The position numbers were made by a program, and so were the translations under genes. This document shows, piece by piece, positions 42,885-54,990 of a DNA stretch of 64,000 nt (position 1 is the first letter of the stretch; the number at the start of each line of letters is the position of its first letter). Source of the stretch: Symbiodinium natans (taxonomy: Eukaryota > Sar > Dinophyceae > Suessiales > Symbiodiniaceae); NCBI GenBank assembly GCA_905221605.1, contig CAJNDS010002125.1, forward strand, positions 544,309 to 608,308, given 5' to 3'. The notes beneath the pieces are model-generated. The model had not been told where the DNA came from. It did no database searches and saw only the letters and a program-made list of their open reading frames with translations.

Positions 42885-44840
42885 ATTGCAGCGTGCGCTG
42901 AGGCTCTATGTGCAGAGCACCGTCTCCGGCCTGGAAGCTATGCTCGGCGAGTTCCAGGTCGGCAGTCCGCATGGTTTCCAAGCGCCACGTAAACCCCTTT
43001 AGGGTTTAGGGTTTAGGGTCTAGGGTTTAGGGTGAGTGGCCCCAGCACGAGCCATTTCTGTGGGCCTGTCTCCTGGCCTCTCCGACCTACATCAGGTGGC
43101 AGCTGTGAAGGCCGGCTTATTGTTCACGCCGCAGCAGCTCGATGAGGCCAGCCGCTGGCCAAGGGTGCGGTTGTTCGCCTAGACGTCTGCATGGAAAAGT
43201 TGCGCGAGGTTGCAAGGCAGCTGCCAGTCTCCATGGGCAAGGACCTTGTTGGTTACACTGCATATGGGTACTTCTCCAAAATCGGGTCCTTATTATAAGT
43301 GTGCCGTACTTTATAGGGGACCCCGAATTGACCCTAACTTAGTAACTTAGAGAACTAACCCATATATGGCTCCGAATTGTAAGTGGACAACCCTCATGAA
43401 AGCTGATGCGTGCTGTGATGCTGCCGTTCTGAAGGGGCCTTCCCCCTAAATATGGGATGCCCTTAATAGGCACCCAAAGTACTCTAATCCTTGAAAAACA
43501 GGAGGCCCCCCAAAAAGGGTGCAACCCTGTGTTCGGAACCCCCTAAACCCTAAACGCCCTAAACCCTAAACCCGAGACTCTTGACCCTAGACCCTGGACC
43601 CTAATCCTCAGACTCCCGCGTTTAGATATCCTGAGACGTTTTTGGGACCCCCTGGCCGCATCTCCCCACTCCGTCACAGGCCCCCCAAAATTGTAGCGTT
43701 TTTCATGGTGGGAATTGAGGGCGGCGGCCCTCAATCCTAAAAGGCAATAACTTGGGTGGTGGCCTGTTAAAGCTCACAGCGGGGGGGGGGAGAAAGAAAC
43801 CTAACACCAAACACAATTGTTGGACTGCATTGGAAACATGTGCCTTTGCCGCCCCGGGGGCGCGATTTCCACATGGTACTTACTGCCTCTTGTCGGCGAG
43901 ACGCCCTAAACCCTAAGTAAACCCTAATCCCTAAACCCCAAAAGCCCTAAGCCCCCCCCATTTTTGGATCCCCACCCAAAACAAGAAGAACAAGCAAGAA
44001 ATACTTCCAGGAGCTGTTAGTGGTGCGGGCCTGAGTCGGTCTCCAACCTCGTCCCCATGTCATGTGGCGGATGCTTCCTGGGTACTTCTAAGGTCTTGTA
44101 GGTCTAGATAGGGTTATAAGTAGGGTTTGGGGTGCAAGGCTAAGGAGGTCTTATAAGTAGAAGTAGGGTTATAAGTAGGGTTCAGGGTGCAAGGCTAAGG
44201 AGGTCTTATGAGTAGAAGTAGGGTTATAAGTAGGGTTTAGGGTTTAGGGTTTAGGGTTTAGGGTGCACGGTCAAGGGCCATAAGTAGGGCAGCTTGTGGC
44301 TGTGAGCTGGTTGCAACCTCTCATTTGTTGAGGGCTCCGCTGGGACCCTAAACTAAACCCTAAACCCTAAACCCTAAACCCTAAACCAGATCCATTTGGC
44401 CTTCACCAGGGGGGGGGGGGCATCCCCCCTTGTCGAGGATTGGTTGCTCTCGCTCCAGCCTGGTGCAAAGACCCAGGAGGAGAGATTTTCTCTCGTTGAC
44501 AAGTGCGCACAAGCAGTCAAGCAGGGTTTCGGGTTTAGGGTTCAGGGTTTAGGGCTTAATGTGGCTTAATGTAAACAGTTCTTAACGCGTTGGAGTTTCG
44601 ACCTTGCGTACAGTGATGCCATGCCTTGTCTGCTGGCTGACTGGCTCATACAGAGGAAAGGTGGCAAGACCAAGCATCTTGCCGTAGCTCAGCCGCGGAG
44701 GACGGTAGGTCTGTTTACATACAGGCCGTGTACGTCCTCCTTGCAGCGGGCCGTCCACTTTCCCTAGCGCCACCCCCCCTTTCTCTCAGCACAGCATGGG
44801 CAAGAACGAGGAGGAGTGCTTTGACACCTCCGAGGAGGAG
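42885..44840 (+). CDS. Scattered candidate exons, unassigned
   Basis: Coding-like stretches on the + strand: 42893-42958 (ALRLYVQSTVSGLEAMLGEF), 43096-43165 (VAAVKAGLLFTPQQLDEASR), about 43185-43269 (VCMEKLREVARQLPVSMGKD), about 44430-44520 (LVEDWLLSLQPGAK, EERFSLVDKCAQAVK) and about 44790-44845 (HSMGKNEEECFDTSEEEAG). Telomere-type arrays and inverted words separate them, as in the confirmed genes. They may be one helical protein. I do not recognise it. Confidence 0.35.
44111..44240. repeat. 55-base tandem repeat, 2.3 units, derived from TTTAGGG
   Basis: Units start at 44111, 44166 and 44221. Each contains GGGTTATAAGTAGGGTTT..GGGTGCAAGGCTAAGGAGG. The third unit passes straight into TTTAGGG heptamers. 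Confidence 0.85.
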
Positions 44841-45568
44841 GCGGGAAACCCTAAACCCTAAATCCTAAACCCCAAACCCCACAAAACCCAAACTGCAAAC
44901 CCTGAACCCTAAACTCTGGGTTTGATTTCCCGCCAAAGAAAGTCAAACCTGGAAGGTGGACGACGATCAGCTTGGAGGCTCACCTCCAGGGTTCACAGCC
45001 GTGCGTGGGGTTAGGGTTAGGGTGTGTGGGGTTTAGGGTTTAGGGTGGGTGTTGGGTAGAATTGGGGGTTCCTGTGAGGAGGGTCATGCTGTTTTGGGGT
45101 TTATGAAGGCTGTTTAGGGCGGTTCCTAGAAGGAATATTATACCCTTTATGGGGTATATGAAGGCTTTTCAGGGTTGAGATGTGCAGGGTTTATGCGCCA
45201 GCATTAACGCACCCCCCCCCCCCGCCCCCCCATCGCCCGTCCTTTGGCTTGCATGATGGATGGATGGGCTTTGGGTTTCGGGTTGGAGGTTCCCCCCCGC
45301 TGCATGGTCCGTGGTCTATGATGGGTTTAGGGTTTAGGGTTTAGGGGTTGGGCTGAGGGTTTAGGTTCAGTGGTTAATTCGGGTTTCTTCTCTCCCCCTC
45401 TACTTCGTGGATGATGCAGGGATCAGGGTCAGGGTTTGGGTTGGATAAGGGGGGATACTGCATTTGGGGGCCGGGCATGGGGAGCTTCCCAACCACTGCC
45501 TAGTGCCAGGCGGGCCCTACGCCACACTGGCCGCCGAAGGCCCCAAGGCACCCAAGATTGCACGGAGA

Positions 45569-45655
45569 GCCCTAAACCCTAAACCCTAAACCCTAAACCC
45601 TAAACCCTAAACCCTAAACCCTAAACCTTAAACCCTAAACCCTAAACCCTAAACC
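45569..45655. repeat. CCCTAAA array
   Basis: Twelve near-perfect heptamers. Confidence 0.95.
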
Positions 45656-45858
45656 CGAGAGCGTTGCACTCTGCTTCAGGCTGCGGGGTGAAGGGGCTCA
45701 GGGGAGCCCCACAAGCGGTTTGACAGTGGTTTATGACCTCGCTTTGGCAACTTCTGGACTACATCCGGCTGTGACCAGAACACACCGAAGCTTCCGAGAT
45801 TAGGGATGCCTTGTTGGGGGTCCTGATTAGAAGGGGATCCCTGAAAAATTTGGGGGTC

Positions 45859-45983
45859 CATATGAAGCAGGGTTTATATTTCTGTTTTTGGTGAGTGTAT
45901 ATAAGGTTCCTTTTTAATATTGGTGAGTGTATATACCTGGTGTCCTTTTGGGGGTACAAGAAATATATACCCTACTTCATATG
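45859..45983. mobile_element. Inverted-repeat element, CATATGAAGCAGGGTT family, copy 2
   Basis: Ends CATATGAAGCAGGGTT and ACCCTACTTCATATG are near-exact complements. The interior has GGTGTCCTTTTGGGGG as in the 33032 copy, plus a duplicated TTGGTGAGTGTATAT. Confidence 0.8.
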
Positions 45984-46132
45984 AGGGTCCCCTACTTTCG
46001 GGAACCTCCAGGAGTCTACTGGCAGCAATGGCCACCCGGAGCAATGCGCCTTGGCTTTGCAGTTGCTTTGCTCTTCCTTGCGCGCGATGCTGCTCGGACT
46101 TCCTGTTCCTGGAAATCCAAGCCCTAAACCCT

Positions 46133-46200
46133 CAAAAAACCCAAAAAACCCAAAAGACCCAAAAGACCCAAAAGACCCAAAAGACCCAAAAGACCCCGAA
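46133..46200. repeat. (CCCAAAAGA)n 9-base repeat next to telomere-type units
   Basis: Seven units of CCCAAAAAA or CCCAAAAGA pass into CCCGAACCCTAAA, so it looks like a local offshoot of the heptamer array. Confidence 0.9.
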
Positions 46201-46286
46201 CCCTAAACCCGAAACCCGAAACCCGGAAAGCCCTAAGCCCTAAAGCCTGCGCTGTTGGGGCGGCTCCCTCTGAGCCTCCTCCCCAG

Positions 46287-47231
46287 GCACTCCGTGCACC
46301 TTTTACTGCTTCACCCGACGTGGTTGCAACCGTGGCGCCGACTGCAAGCCGGGGCCCCCAGAGAGCCCTCCAGGGTTTCGGGTTTAGGGTTTCGGGTTTA
46401 GGGTTTAAGGTTTAGGGTTTAGGGTTTAGGGATAGGAAGTTTCGATATAGAGTACGGAAATATCCACTTAGGGGGAGCGCTTGACAGTCTCTTCAACTGG
46501 CGCCAGACATCATAGGGCCACGGGGGAAGCCCGCTTGCTGAGGTCGATCTTCCGCGATGAACTTTTTACAGTTCTATGGGCTCCCAACCCCCGATAGACT
46601 TGGGTTTTAGGGTGTTATGGTTTTAGGGTTTAGGGGTTTCAGGGTTAAGGGCTTTAGGGTTTTAGGGTTCGAGGGTTTTCCGGGCTTTGGGGTTTTACAG
46701 TTTTAGGGCTAGAGGGTTCAATCAACCCCGCCCCAACCAATTGCGAGGTTTTGCCACATGACGCATCAGTCCAAGCTCCAACAGCGCCCGGGTCTCAGCA
46801 ACCAACTGAGGGGTCTCCTCCCCTGCAGTCAGGGTTTTGGGAGGAAATTGTAGCATAAATATAAATAAATAATTAAACAAATGAAGAAATTAAAAATACA
46901 TATAAATATACACAGGGACCATGAGGGAATACTATTAGCAATTAATTTGACCCTTTTCTATGGGAGCCGAAAAACATCTTGGGGCACCCAAGAAGACCCT
47001 GAACCCTCAACCCTACATGGCGAGTTCTCTAAGTTGTGGTCCCTTTTGTTGGGGTTCCTATTCTCAGGCGGCCCCTCTGATCTAGGGTACCCAAAAAGGC
47101 CGAAAAGGGAACTGACCAAATTGCAAAACCTTACCCCAAACCCTAAACCCTAAACCCTGACCCAAGGAAGGGAGGCCTGGAAGAAGCAGCAGAGGGAGAA
47201 GAGAAAGCTGATGCGCGGCTTCTCCCACAAG
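46287..47231 (+). CDS. CCCH-type zinc-finger protein, two exons seen
   Basis: Exon 46287-about 46344 (acceptor CCCCAG) reads GTPCTFYCFTRRGCNRGADC-K. The C-x8-C-x5-C spacing with GC-N-G resembles the zinc fingers common in dinoflagellate RNA-binding proteins. The final His is not in this exon. Exon 47171-47231 reads REAWKKQQREKRKLMRGFSH-K, the basic helix that often follows such a finger, and ends at a GT donor. The two are separated by arrays and unexplained sequence, so the link is inference. Confidence 0.5.
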
Positions 47232-47275
47232 GTGCCTCAGTTTCGCTGCAGCTTTGGCATTGCTGCTGAGGGCTT

Positions 47276-47365
47276 GAAGGTTTAGGGTTTGAACCCTAAA
47301 CCCTAAACCCTATAGCCTAAACCATATACCCTAAACCCTGAACCCCGAACCCTGAACCCTGAACC
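47276..47365. repeat. Inverted junction of telomere-type repeats
   Basis: TTTAGGGTT-tg-AACCCTAAA at 47281-47300 is a perfect palindrome with 9-base arms, followed by CCCTAAA/CCCTGAA units to about 47365. Confidence 0.88.
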
Positions 47366-48505
47366 CTGGCCCAAACCACGGAATCCTTACTCTGAAGCCA
47401 TCAGCTCACACGAGCTCCCTCTTTGCTGGCTGCGCATCCCCGGTTTCAGCGCTAGTGTTTTAAAGTCACGGTCTGTGCATGTCGCCAGGATGAAATGCAG
47501 CCGATTGTGCCAGAGCCTCCGCAGCAAAGGCCCAGGGCATCCTAAAGAGGGGCCTTACTGTCAGAAGGGCTCCAAAAGGGGGGGAGGATGGCAGACGTAT
47601 CTTGCTGATGTCCATGACATGAACCCCTGAGTGCAGGCCCGGAGGGAAGGGGAAGAAGCCTGAGCAGGTGCAGCGCCTTTGTTGGTTTTCTGCGCGTCGT
47701 TCCCGTGGTCGTTGCCAGATCGGAATCTGCTGGGGGGAGGGGCCCGGGAGTTATTTGATCTCGTCATCTCAAGCTCCTCCCATCTTCGCGGGAGGCAAAG
47801 CCTGCGATAGGCGCGGGTGGCATGAGCAACGTCAGGTCCGTGGTCTTTACGCAACTTGGCTCAGCAGACTGCCTTGTTATCATGTCAGTATGTTATTTGG
47901 CCATTATGTTGTTATGTTATTTTGTTATTATGTTATTTTGTCATTTTATTATGTTAGTTTGTTATTATGCAACCCTTTTATTGTGCTATTATGTGATAAG
48001 CTATCATGTTATTGTGCTATTATGTGATATGTGTTTATTATAGGATAGAAATAGCATCATGTTTGACATGTCAGGTATACTCCTTCGCGGGTGACCTTGA
48101 CCATGGGCCAACAGACTGACATCCGCCCCGCTCTTTTTGGCCCAACGGCCACAAGGTGTCCCGGGGCTTCTGGGAGGAAGAAGTTTACGGAAGCTTGAAA
48201 TAGGACTGCAGCTACCCAAGTGTGTAGAATGTGTGAACTTGCTTCAGTGATACCAGCCGTGTAGTATACATCATAGAAGATATTGTCAACAGTCTCGGCA
48301 ACGTCATGTAAGAGCCAGTGCAGGCGCTTCGCTTGCCTCAGTCGGCTGCCAGAGGGGTGTGGGACCCACCACCACGGGATTGGTTGGGCATGTGGGAAGA
48401 ATATATTGTATGATATATATATATATATGTATATAAATATTGACACACATTTTTCGTTTACAGTAAACATGTATGTTGTAACCTATACAGTATATGTATG
48501 TAATT

Positions 48506-48539
<34 letters not shown>

Positions 48540-49083
48540 GTTTTTCAGAGAATGTTCTTCTGAAATTAAATGGCATCTGTTTTATATATTGTTTTCTGAG
48601 CATACAGTTATCACGAAAGCTAGCTCCTTGGAGCTCGCGAGAGTTGTCGTTTACAAGAACTCTCTCTAGTGTTCAGCTGGGTCAAGAAGCGACTCCGACC
48701 CTTAAGTGGTCTGAAAATCAAAGAGATAAATGGAGGGGGGGGGGGCCCCCCTCCCCCCCCTTTCTAGGATTGACAAAATCAATCTTAAGGTGTCCCCCCC
48801 CCCCCCCCCACCCCTCCCTTTTCAGGCTTCCCCCTCCGTCTTGGTCAGGCCCTGCGCCTGACTCGAAAAAAGCTTGCTTGTCAGCCGCATTTCTAGCTTT
48901 CGTGGCCCCGATCTCAAGTTATACATACATAAGTTAGCAATAAAAAAAGGCAGATATATATATATATATATACACACGAATATAACTGTAGTAGTGCATA
49001 CTCTTACCTATATATATATATGTGTGTGTGTGTCTCATGGCATATACATGCATCTATACACACTTCTTGTCGCGAGTTGCTCA
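47366..49083. other. No firm gene
   Basis: Contains a TTATTATG-rich tract (47876-48040), TA microsatellites (48413-48540, 48955-49020), and G and C homopolymers near 48735-48810. A short frame starting MGQQTDIRPALF at about 48102 has no support. Confidence 0.5.
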
Positions 49084-49209
49084 TGTCGTCATCTGATGTT
49101 CTGACTCCCTGCGTCGACTCCGAGGCTCACCCTGGATCCCATGACTGGGACGATCAGCGGCACGCCGTTGAATGGAAGCCCATGGGCCACGCTGCTGAGT
49201 CTGCTGTGT
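49084..49209 (+). CDS. Candidate first exon, ATG start
   Basis: An ATG frame reads MSSSDVLTPCVDSEAHPGSH, then DWDDQRHAVEWKPMGHAAE. It has coding-like acidic composition. It could start the Gln/Met-rich protein whose end is seen at 58-59.5 kb, but about 9 kb of unclear sequence lies between. Confidence 0.35.
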
Positions 49210-52200
49210 GTGTGTGTTGAGACAAACGACATGCTCAGATGGATTTTGCATGATTTTCTGGGGGTTGGGGGGGCGCAGCACAGGAAGTCTACACCGTACA
49301 AGCCGGGAGCTGAGTTCCAGCTCGCACGGCCTCGTTGCCATGCTTGCCATGTCCCACAGCGCCAGGTGGAGATGATGGATGGCCAGGTGGCGCCGACCTT
49401 AGTTTTTACGAGCAGTCGTGTTGATGACATCGGCTTGCCGTGAGCTAGGAGACCGCGGTGCTGCCATGTTGCTGAGGCACAGACTGGACTGGAGATTGAA
49501 GTGGTGGACTTCACTCGCGGAGGTGGCAAGTGCTGCGAAGAGCAAGTCACATCTTGTTGCGCAGTGGCGCACTTTCCCCCATGCTGGTGAGACTCATACG
49601 GGTCTTTCCCCAAATAGGGGGCACCCCTTTTATACCCTGTATGTTCGGAATTCCCCATACCGCAAAACGGGTGCCAGGCTTTGTCGTTGGTCACATCAGC
49701 GAGGTGGCGCCAGGACGCCACTCGGACGAGACGTTGATCTTAGTGGGGGCGGAGTATCACAAACTCAAAATACTCATATATAATCATGGTAGTATATTCA
49801 TATAAGGATAACTGTAGATGAAAGACCATATTCTCAGCGCCAGCATGCCCAAGTTCAGGGCATCGCTCAAGGAGCTGCTTGGGGGGGCGCCTTTTCGCCA
49901 TCCCCATGCGGCCCAGGTTTTCTTGCGGCACCGTCAAGAGTGAAACCCCCAGTTGGGAGGCCTTTCTCGGTGGCAGGGCTCCCCCACTCCTGCGCGTGCT
50001 TCGCGTCCCTTCAGACTGACCTGGCGGGATGCTGCGGAGCGGCCTGTCCAGCACAGCCCGCCTGCGAAGCAACTCCCTTCCGCGCGGGCCAGGGTTCGTG
50101 CCAGGCTGCTGCAGACGTTTCGCAACGGCGGTCGTCATCTCATTGGGTGGGGCCTCTGGGGCCGAAACGCCAGCTAAAGACACGTCATGGTCCCTTCCTT
50201 CCTTTTCCTAGCCCGACTCCGCGACCTTCGTTTTTCATCGTCTCGGGCCGAAATTGCGTTGAGGAGCGAGTGGACGGCTCGTCTTCCGTTCACAAGGACT
50301 AGACCCTGACGAGTAAATTTCTCTATTGGGGGTGCAGGCTTGCAGGATCCTACAGGCTTCGCGTTCGCGAAGCTAGAACAGGAGGACCATCGTGATGTTT
50401 TCATTCTAGCTAGGGTTTTTCTTTGTTCAGTGCACTGTGCACCATGTCCCACCTCGCCACCTCACCCCGCACCGTGCCACCCCGCACCACTCCGCAGGGC
50501 GCACGCGCACGCCCCATACAGCCCTGGCGCGATCCCACAGGCCCGACCGTTCTGCCCTGCCAGGCCGCCCCCCCCCCCCCCCCCCGACAGCATAAAACGC
50601 CGCCCAGGCTCAAAGGATATGCAGTGGATTGTGCTGGCCTAATGGCAACCCCCCCACGGCGCGCAAAGACTGTTTGCTGTCATTCTGGGGAACGATATGC
50701 CTTGAGCATCTGTGTGCTTTTGGCTAGTGCAGGCATAAACCGTTAAGCATATCTTGAATCATGTTCTTTCCAAGCGTCGCTCGGTCGTTCACCGGCGAGA
50801 AGGGGAGAAGAATGAGGAACATAGGTGTTGGAGATGCCCTAGATGGCTCCTGTTTTCTGTTCGCGAGGTTTTATGCTGGTGGAGCCTCGGATGCAGTTGG
50901 TAGCACGTCCGCACCGTCGCTGCAGACCTGCCAGCTCTTTTTCAGCGTGCGCAGTCGTGGCTCATGTCAGTTGAGTGACCTGCGGGTCTCCGTGCAGGTC
51001 TACAAGCCAGATGATGCCGATGTAGGGCCATGCCGCGGCAAAGAACAGAACGGTGGCGCGGTCTTGCAGGAGGGGACCGTCTCAAGAACATAGGGGTGCA
51101 AGTGGGGGCAACTCGGAGAGACATTGGCTCCTTGCGCTTCAGGACCTTCAAGGCTGCAAATACCCTTGAGCCGCGCTTGGCCGTGGCAGTTTCAACGATC
51201 GCACTTGCACAATCTTTCAGAGCTGTTCGATGTAAGCTGTTTACCCACAGCAGTGCTTCTCGCCTCAAGACAAACAGCTCTGTTTCAAGTATGAAAAGTT
51301 CCGTCACTTGGTGCATGCTGAAGGCTCCGAGCAGAACTAGCGACACCCCAGGAATCCCGCAAGGTCCTCCCTTTCCTTGCACGGATTCTACGGATTCTGC
51401 GACTCGTCTCCGGTCTTTTTCAAGATCCTGGCATGCACCTGCCGGTCGCACAAGCAATGTGCAGCTGGCGCCAGAAACTTTTTTTGCGAAGCCCCGTCTC
51501 TTAAGTTTTGCAGGCGCCTATGCGCTTTTTGTGAGACTGACAGTTACAGCACACTACCTTGGGTAGGCAACTAGAAAAATCAAGAACCCTATACATAATC
51601 CCTTCTTGGGTATTTGGGGGGTACGTGACTGCTAGTAGGGTGGGGGCAACCTACGAGAAGCTTCTCTTGAAGACTGCAGCGTGGCTACGCAAACTCTGCC
51701 TCAGTGGGTGTTGGCTCTGCCCCGTACACTGCCGTGGGCATCAGCAGCATCAAAATGAGGGGGCAGTTTCTCTAGATTAGGGTCTTTCTTTGTGGGTTGT
51801 CATCAGGGTACCGTACTAGACATAGAGCCCCAGCAGGGACCCGAATGTAGAGAATGGCCCATGAGCTCATGCACACCATTCTTGGAGCGCGCCCACGACG
51901 TGCACACACGCAAGCTCCCTCAATTCAATGAAATCGACCGTGACCCGCCAATCATGACCTTGGCTCCAGTCCGAGCAGGGAGGTGTTGCTGAGTGGTTTT
52001 TGAGGTGACATTGGCGGGTCGGCGGCTGGGCGTTTGGATGGTTGAGGAATTGACAGCCGTTGTCACCTGGCTCAACCAACAGGGAGTTTCCATCTCGCGC
52101 GGCGAGGGCCGAAAGACGTCCCTTGTAGCGCTCCCGTTTCCTGGGGCACAGAGAAGGCGCCCAGCTGCTGTCACAATGGAGGGGCGCACCCGACAGCGCT

Positions 52201-52227
52201 GTGCTGACTCCAAGACAGCTTGTAGAA
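49210..52227. other. No firm gene
   Basis: Frames up to about 210 codons exist on both strands but lack motifs, splice logic or coding composition. Short inverted words (CCCAAATAGGGGGCACCCC near 49608) resemble debris of the inverted-repeat elements. Confidence 0.5.
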
Positions 52228-52347
52228 CTTGCTGTTGGTTAGCAGGGAATGAGGGAATTAGGGCCCTATATATATAATCCCTTACAGGGTAAATCTAGGG
52301 GGATATCGGGTACCTCATTCCCTCATTCCCAACTAACCAACCGTAAG
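52228..52347. mobile_element. Introner-like element, CTTGCTGTTGG subfamily
   Basis: Left end CTTGCTGTTGGTTAGCAGGG. The right end ATTCCCAACTAACCAACCGTAAG is its imperfect complement. The interior TTAGGGCCCTATATATATAA matches the 7094 element. No exon could be joined across it, so here it may sit in spacer or a long intron. Confidence 0.82.
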
Positions 52348-53884
52348 AGAAGCGACAGAGTTGAGCGATGTTGAGCGAACTGCTCATTTCTTGCCATGGT
52401 GGGTGCTGCCCGGGGGCACCAACGTCTCGAAGTGGGGCCTGTAATCCGTTGCCCGAGGGCAGCTCGCCACCGATTCCACACCCCTAAGACAGAGGGGCGA
52501 GGGTGAAGCCCTGGCCGGGAGCGGACAAGCGACATTGCTCTATGTGGTGTGGAGAGCATGCCTTTTGCGTACATGACTTTCCCGCTTGGTCCCAGCCGGG
52601 CATCCAGGCAAATGCGCGCTGCTTTGCTGACTGCTTTGCTGACTGCTTTGCTGAGTAAAGGGCTGTGAGTTGTTCCATCTGCCGATGCGTCGGATTTCAA
52701 ACGAACGGCCGCATGGTGATTCAAAAAAGGTTCTTGACTCCTGCCTTGAAAGCGTACTGTTTGCCAGACCCACTTAGGGGTCCTTCTTGGGCAATGTGAC
52801 AGTCAGGTACAGCGAGATTGCTCGACGTTTGAACTCGCTCTTGCAGTACATAGAGGCAGTTGCTCCTGATGCTGCTTGATGCTTTCGGTCTCAGAACTCT
52901 GGCGCAGAGCTGTGCGGATGACAAGCTCCGAGCATTTTGCAGAGGTGAACCTCACAGCCGTGCGAAAGATCTTCAAAAAGCTTCTCGAAAGCATCCGTTT
53001 AGTTTGGTCTCGGGGGTTTGGGCTGAGATGTCGCGTCAGCCAATCGCGCAGGTTTGACAAGAAGGTCCCTGCAGAATTCCGTGTTCGAAGAACCCAGGAT
53101 TACAAGGCTGGTTTGAATTTGTACGTATCAGCACGGGTTACCAACGGTTGCGTGCTCCGCGTACTCCAGCCCCATCGATCGCCAGGGGCATCACGAGCTT
53201 TTCATGCCGACCTCTTACTTTAGCTGCTCCTTCGTAAATTTGGTACATCGCAGCCGAGTTGAGGCTTGATTCTCAAGCTATGAAAGTCTGTTCTGTTCGC
53301 GGCACGTTGCTGAGGACTTCCGTGCAGTATGTCGGGCACCTGGTTCCTGCCGTCGGACGTGCTCCCTGAGGATCAAGCCTGCCAAGCCAACTCGGCCAAG
53401 GTTCTGGTCACTGCTGTGCAGATGCAACGATTGATTGCAGAACGGATAGCCGCGCCCTCAGCTGCATCTGCAAAGCCAAGCAGGACGAGAATGGATGGGT
53501 GGTTGTGCGCGAAGGCTGACAGTGAGCCGCTAGCTGTACCCGTCTCCCAACTGGGGCCGGCACCCAAGTTTTCAGGGATACCCCCTAGAAAGACCCTAGC
53601 CTTCTTCCCCTTCTTCCCCTGTATAACTCCTACATATAAGAGTAGGGATGAGCAGAAAAAGCGCTACGGGAGCCACCCTTCCCAATTCTGAAGCCCGGAG
53701 CAATGGGAAGGTAATGGGAAGTCCACCCTAAAAACCCCTGAATCACAACCCCGAAGCCTAAACCCTGACCCGAAACCCTAAAAGCCCCTAAGTCAAAACC
53801 CCGAACCCTAAGCCCTGAACCCTCAAACCCCCTGAAAACCCGCGGATTCGGGGCTTCCAGGTGCGCCTTCTCAGATAGAACCCC
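52348..53884. other. No firm gene
   Basis: About 52940-53060 reads EVNLTAVRKIFKKLLESIRL on the + strand and 53329 starts MSGTWFLPSDVLPEDQACQA. Both are mildly coding-like but unsupported. The AAGCAGTCAGC-type triplicate at 52610-52660 gives an artefactual SKQSAKQ repeat on the - strand. Confidence 0.4.
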
Positions 53885-54051
53885 CTGGTTCTTGGTACAG
53901 TAGGGAATGAGGGAATGAGGGCCCTACATGCACCCTCTAAGGGACTGTTTAGGGTACTAGGGTTCTATATATACCCTTGAGGGGATTATACAGGGTACCT
54001 GAAAAACATAGGGTACAAAAACTCCCTCATTCCCTACTAAGAACCAGCCAG
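53885..54051. mobile_element. Introner-like element, CTGGTTCTT subfamily
   Basis: Ends CTGGTTCTTGGTACAGTAGGGAATG and ATTCCCTACTAAGAACCAG. The interior CCCTTGAGGGGATTATACAGGGTACC matches the 20504 element closely. A CCCTAAA array starts 12 bases further on. Confidence 0.87.
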
Positions 54052-54062
54052 AGAATCTCAGG

Positions 54063-54314
54063 AGGCCCTAAACCCTAAACCCTAAACCTTAAACCTTAAA
54101 CCCTAAACCCTAAACCCTGAACCCTGAACCCTAAACCCTGAACCCTAAACCCAAAATCTCAGGCCCGAGAGCTTGGCAGTTCTAGCGCTGATACCGGGCC
54201 CTGCCGCAGGCGTCTGGATCCCAGGGTGGGGTTTAGGGTTTAGGGTTTAGGGTTTAGGGTTTAGGGTTTAGGGTTTAGGGTTTGGGGTTTAGGGTTTAGG
54301 GTTTAGGGTTTAGG
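54063..54314. repeat. CCCTAAA array and TTTAGGG array in opposite orientation
   Basis: CCCTAAA/CCTTAAA units at 54063-54155 and TTTAGGG units at 54229-54314 face each other across about 75 bases of unique sequence. Confidence 0.95.
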
Positions 54315-54907
54315 GCAGCCATTAGACCTGGAAACCATAAGCCCTAAACCCTGAGCCCTAAAGCAGCGTATTTGTGATTCCTTGGCGCCAAAACGTGAAC
54401 CTTCGTGGACCTTGTGTCAGTGGGGGTCAGTGGTTTTGATCCTAGGTCGATCCTAGGTTGACCTAATGGTTTGGGCTTTAGGTACGTTGCTTTTCAAAGC
54501 CTGCGAAGATCCGAGATGAAAGTAAAGGAATGAAGGGTATGAGGGGGTGTTAGGGGTATTTTCGGGTGTGTTGGGCATTTCTGGGTTACAAATCGCCTGC
54601 AGGCATCGCAGAACAAAGAGGGCAGGGTTTGGGTCAAGGCGGCCAAGGGGTGAAAGCCGATGACGATGAGGCATGTCGTGAGAAGAAGCTAGAAAAATAT
54701 GCGATAGGTACAGACTAGGTACAGAGCCAGAAATCATGTCTGTCATGCCTCCTGATGTTCATAGTGCTCCCAGTGTTCCCGTGATAGTCAGGGCGGTAGA
54801 TTTCGGTGGAGAGGAGTGCCACAGTTGTTTTTGTGCAAGCGCAAATGCTTGCAGCGTTTCGCAGCATGACGTCCGAAAGTGGTGTATAGCTGTCCTTCGC
54901 TTATCGA

Positions 54908-54976
54908 CTTACAGTCTTACAGTCTTACAGTCTTTCAGTCTTTCAGTCTTGCAGTCTTACAGTCTGACAGTCGTAC
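54908..54976. repeat. (CAGTCTTN)n 8-base repeat
   Basis: About eight units with one variable base (A, T or G). Non-coding. Confidence 0.9.
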
Positions 54977-54990
54977 ACTAAGGTAGACGA

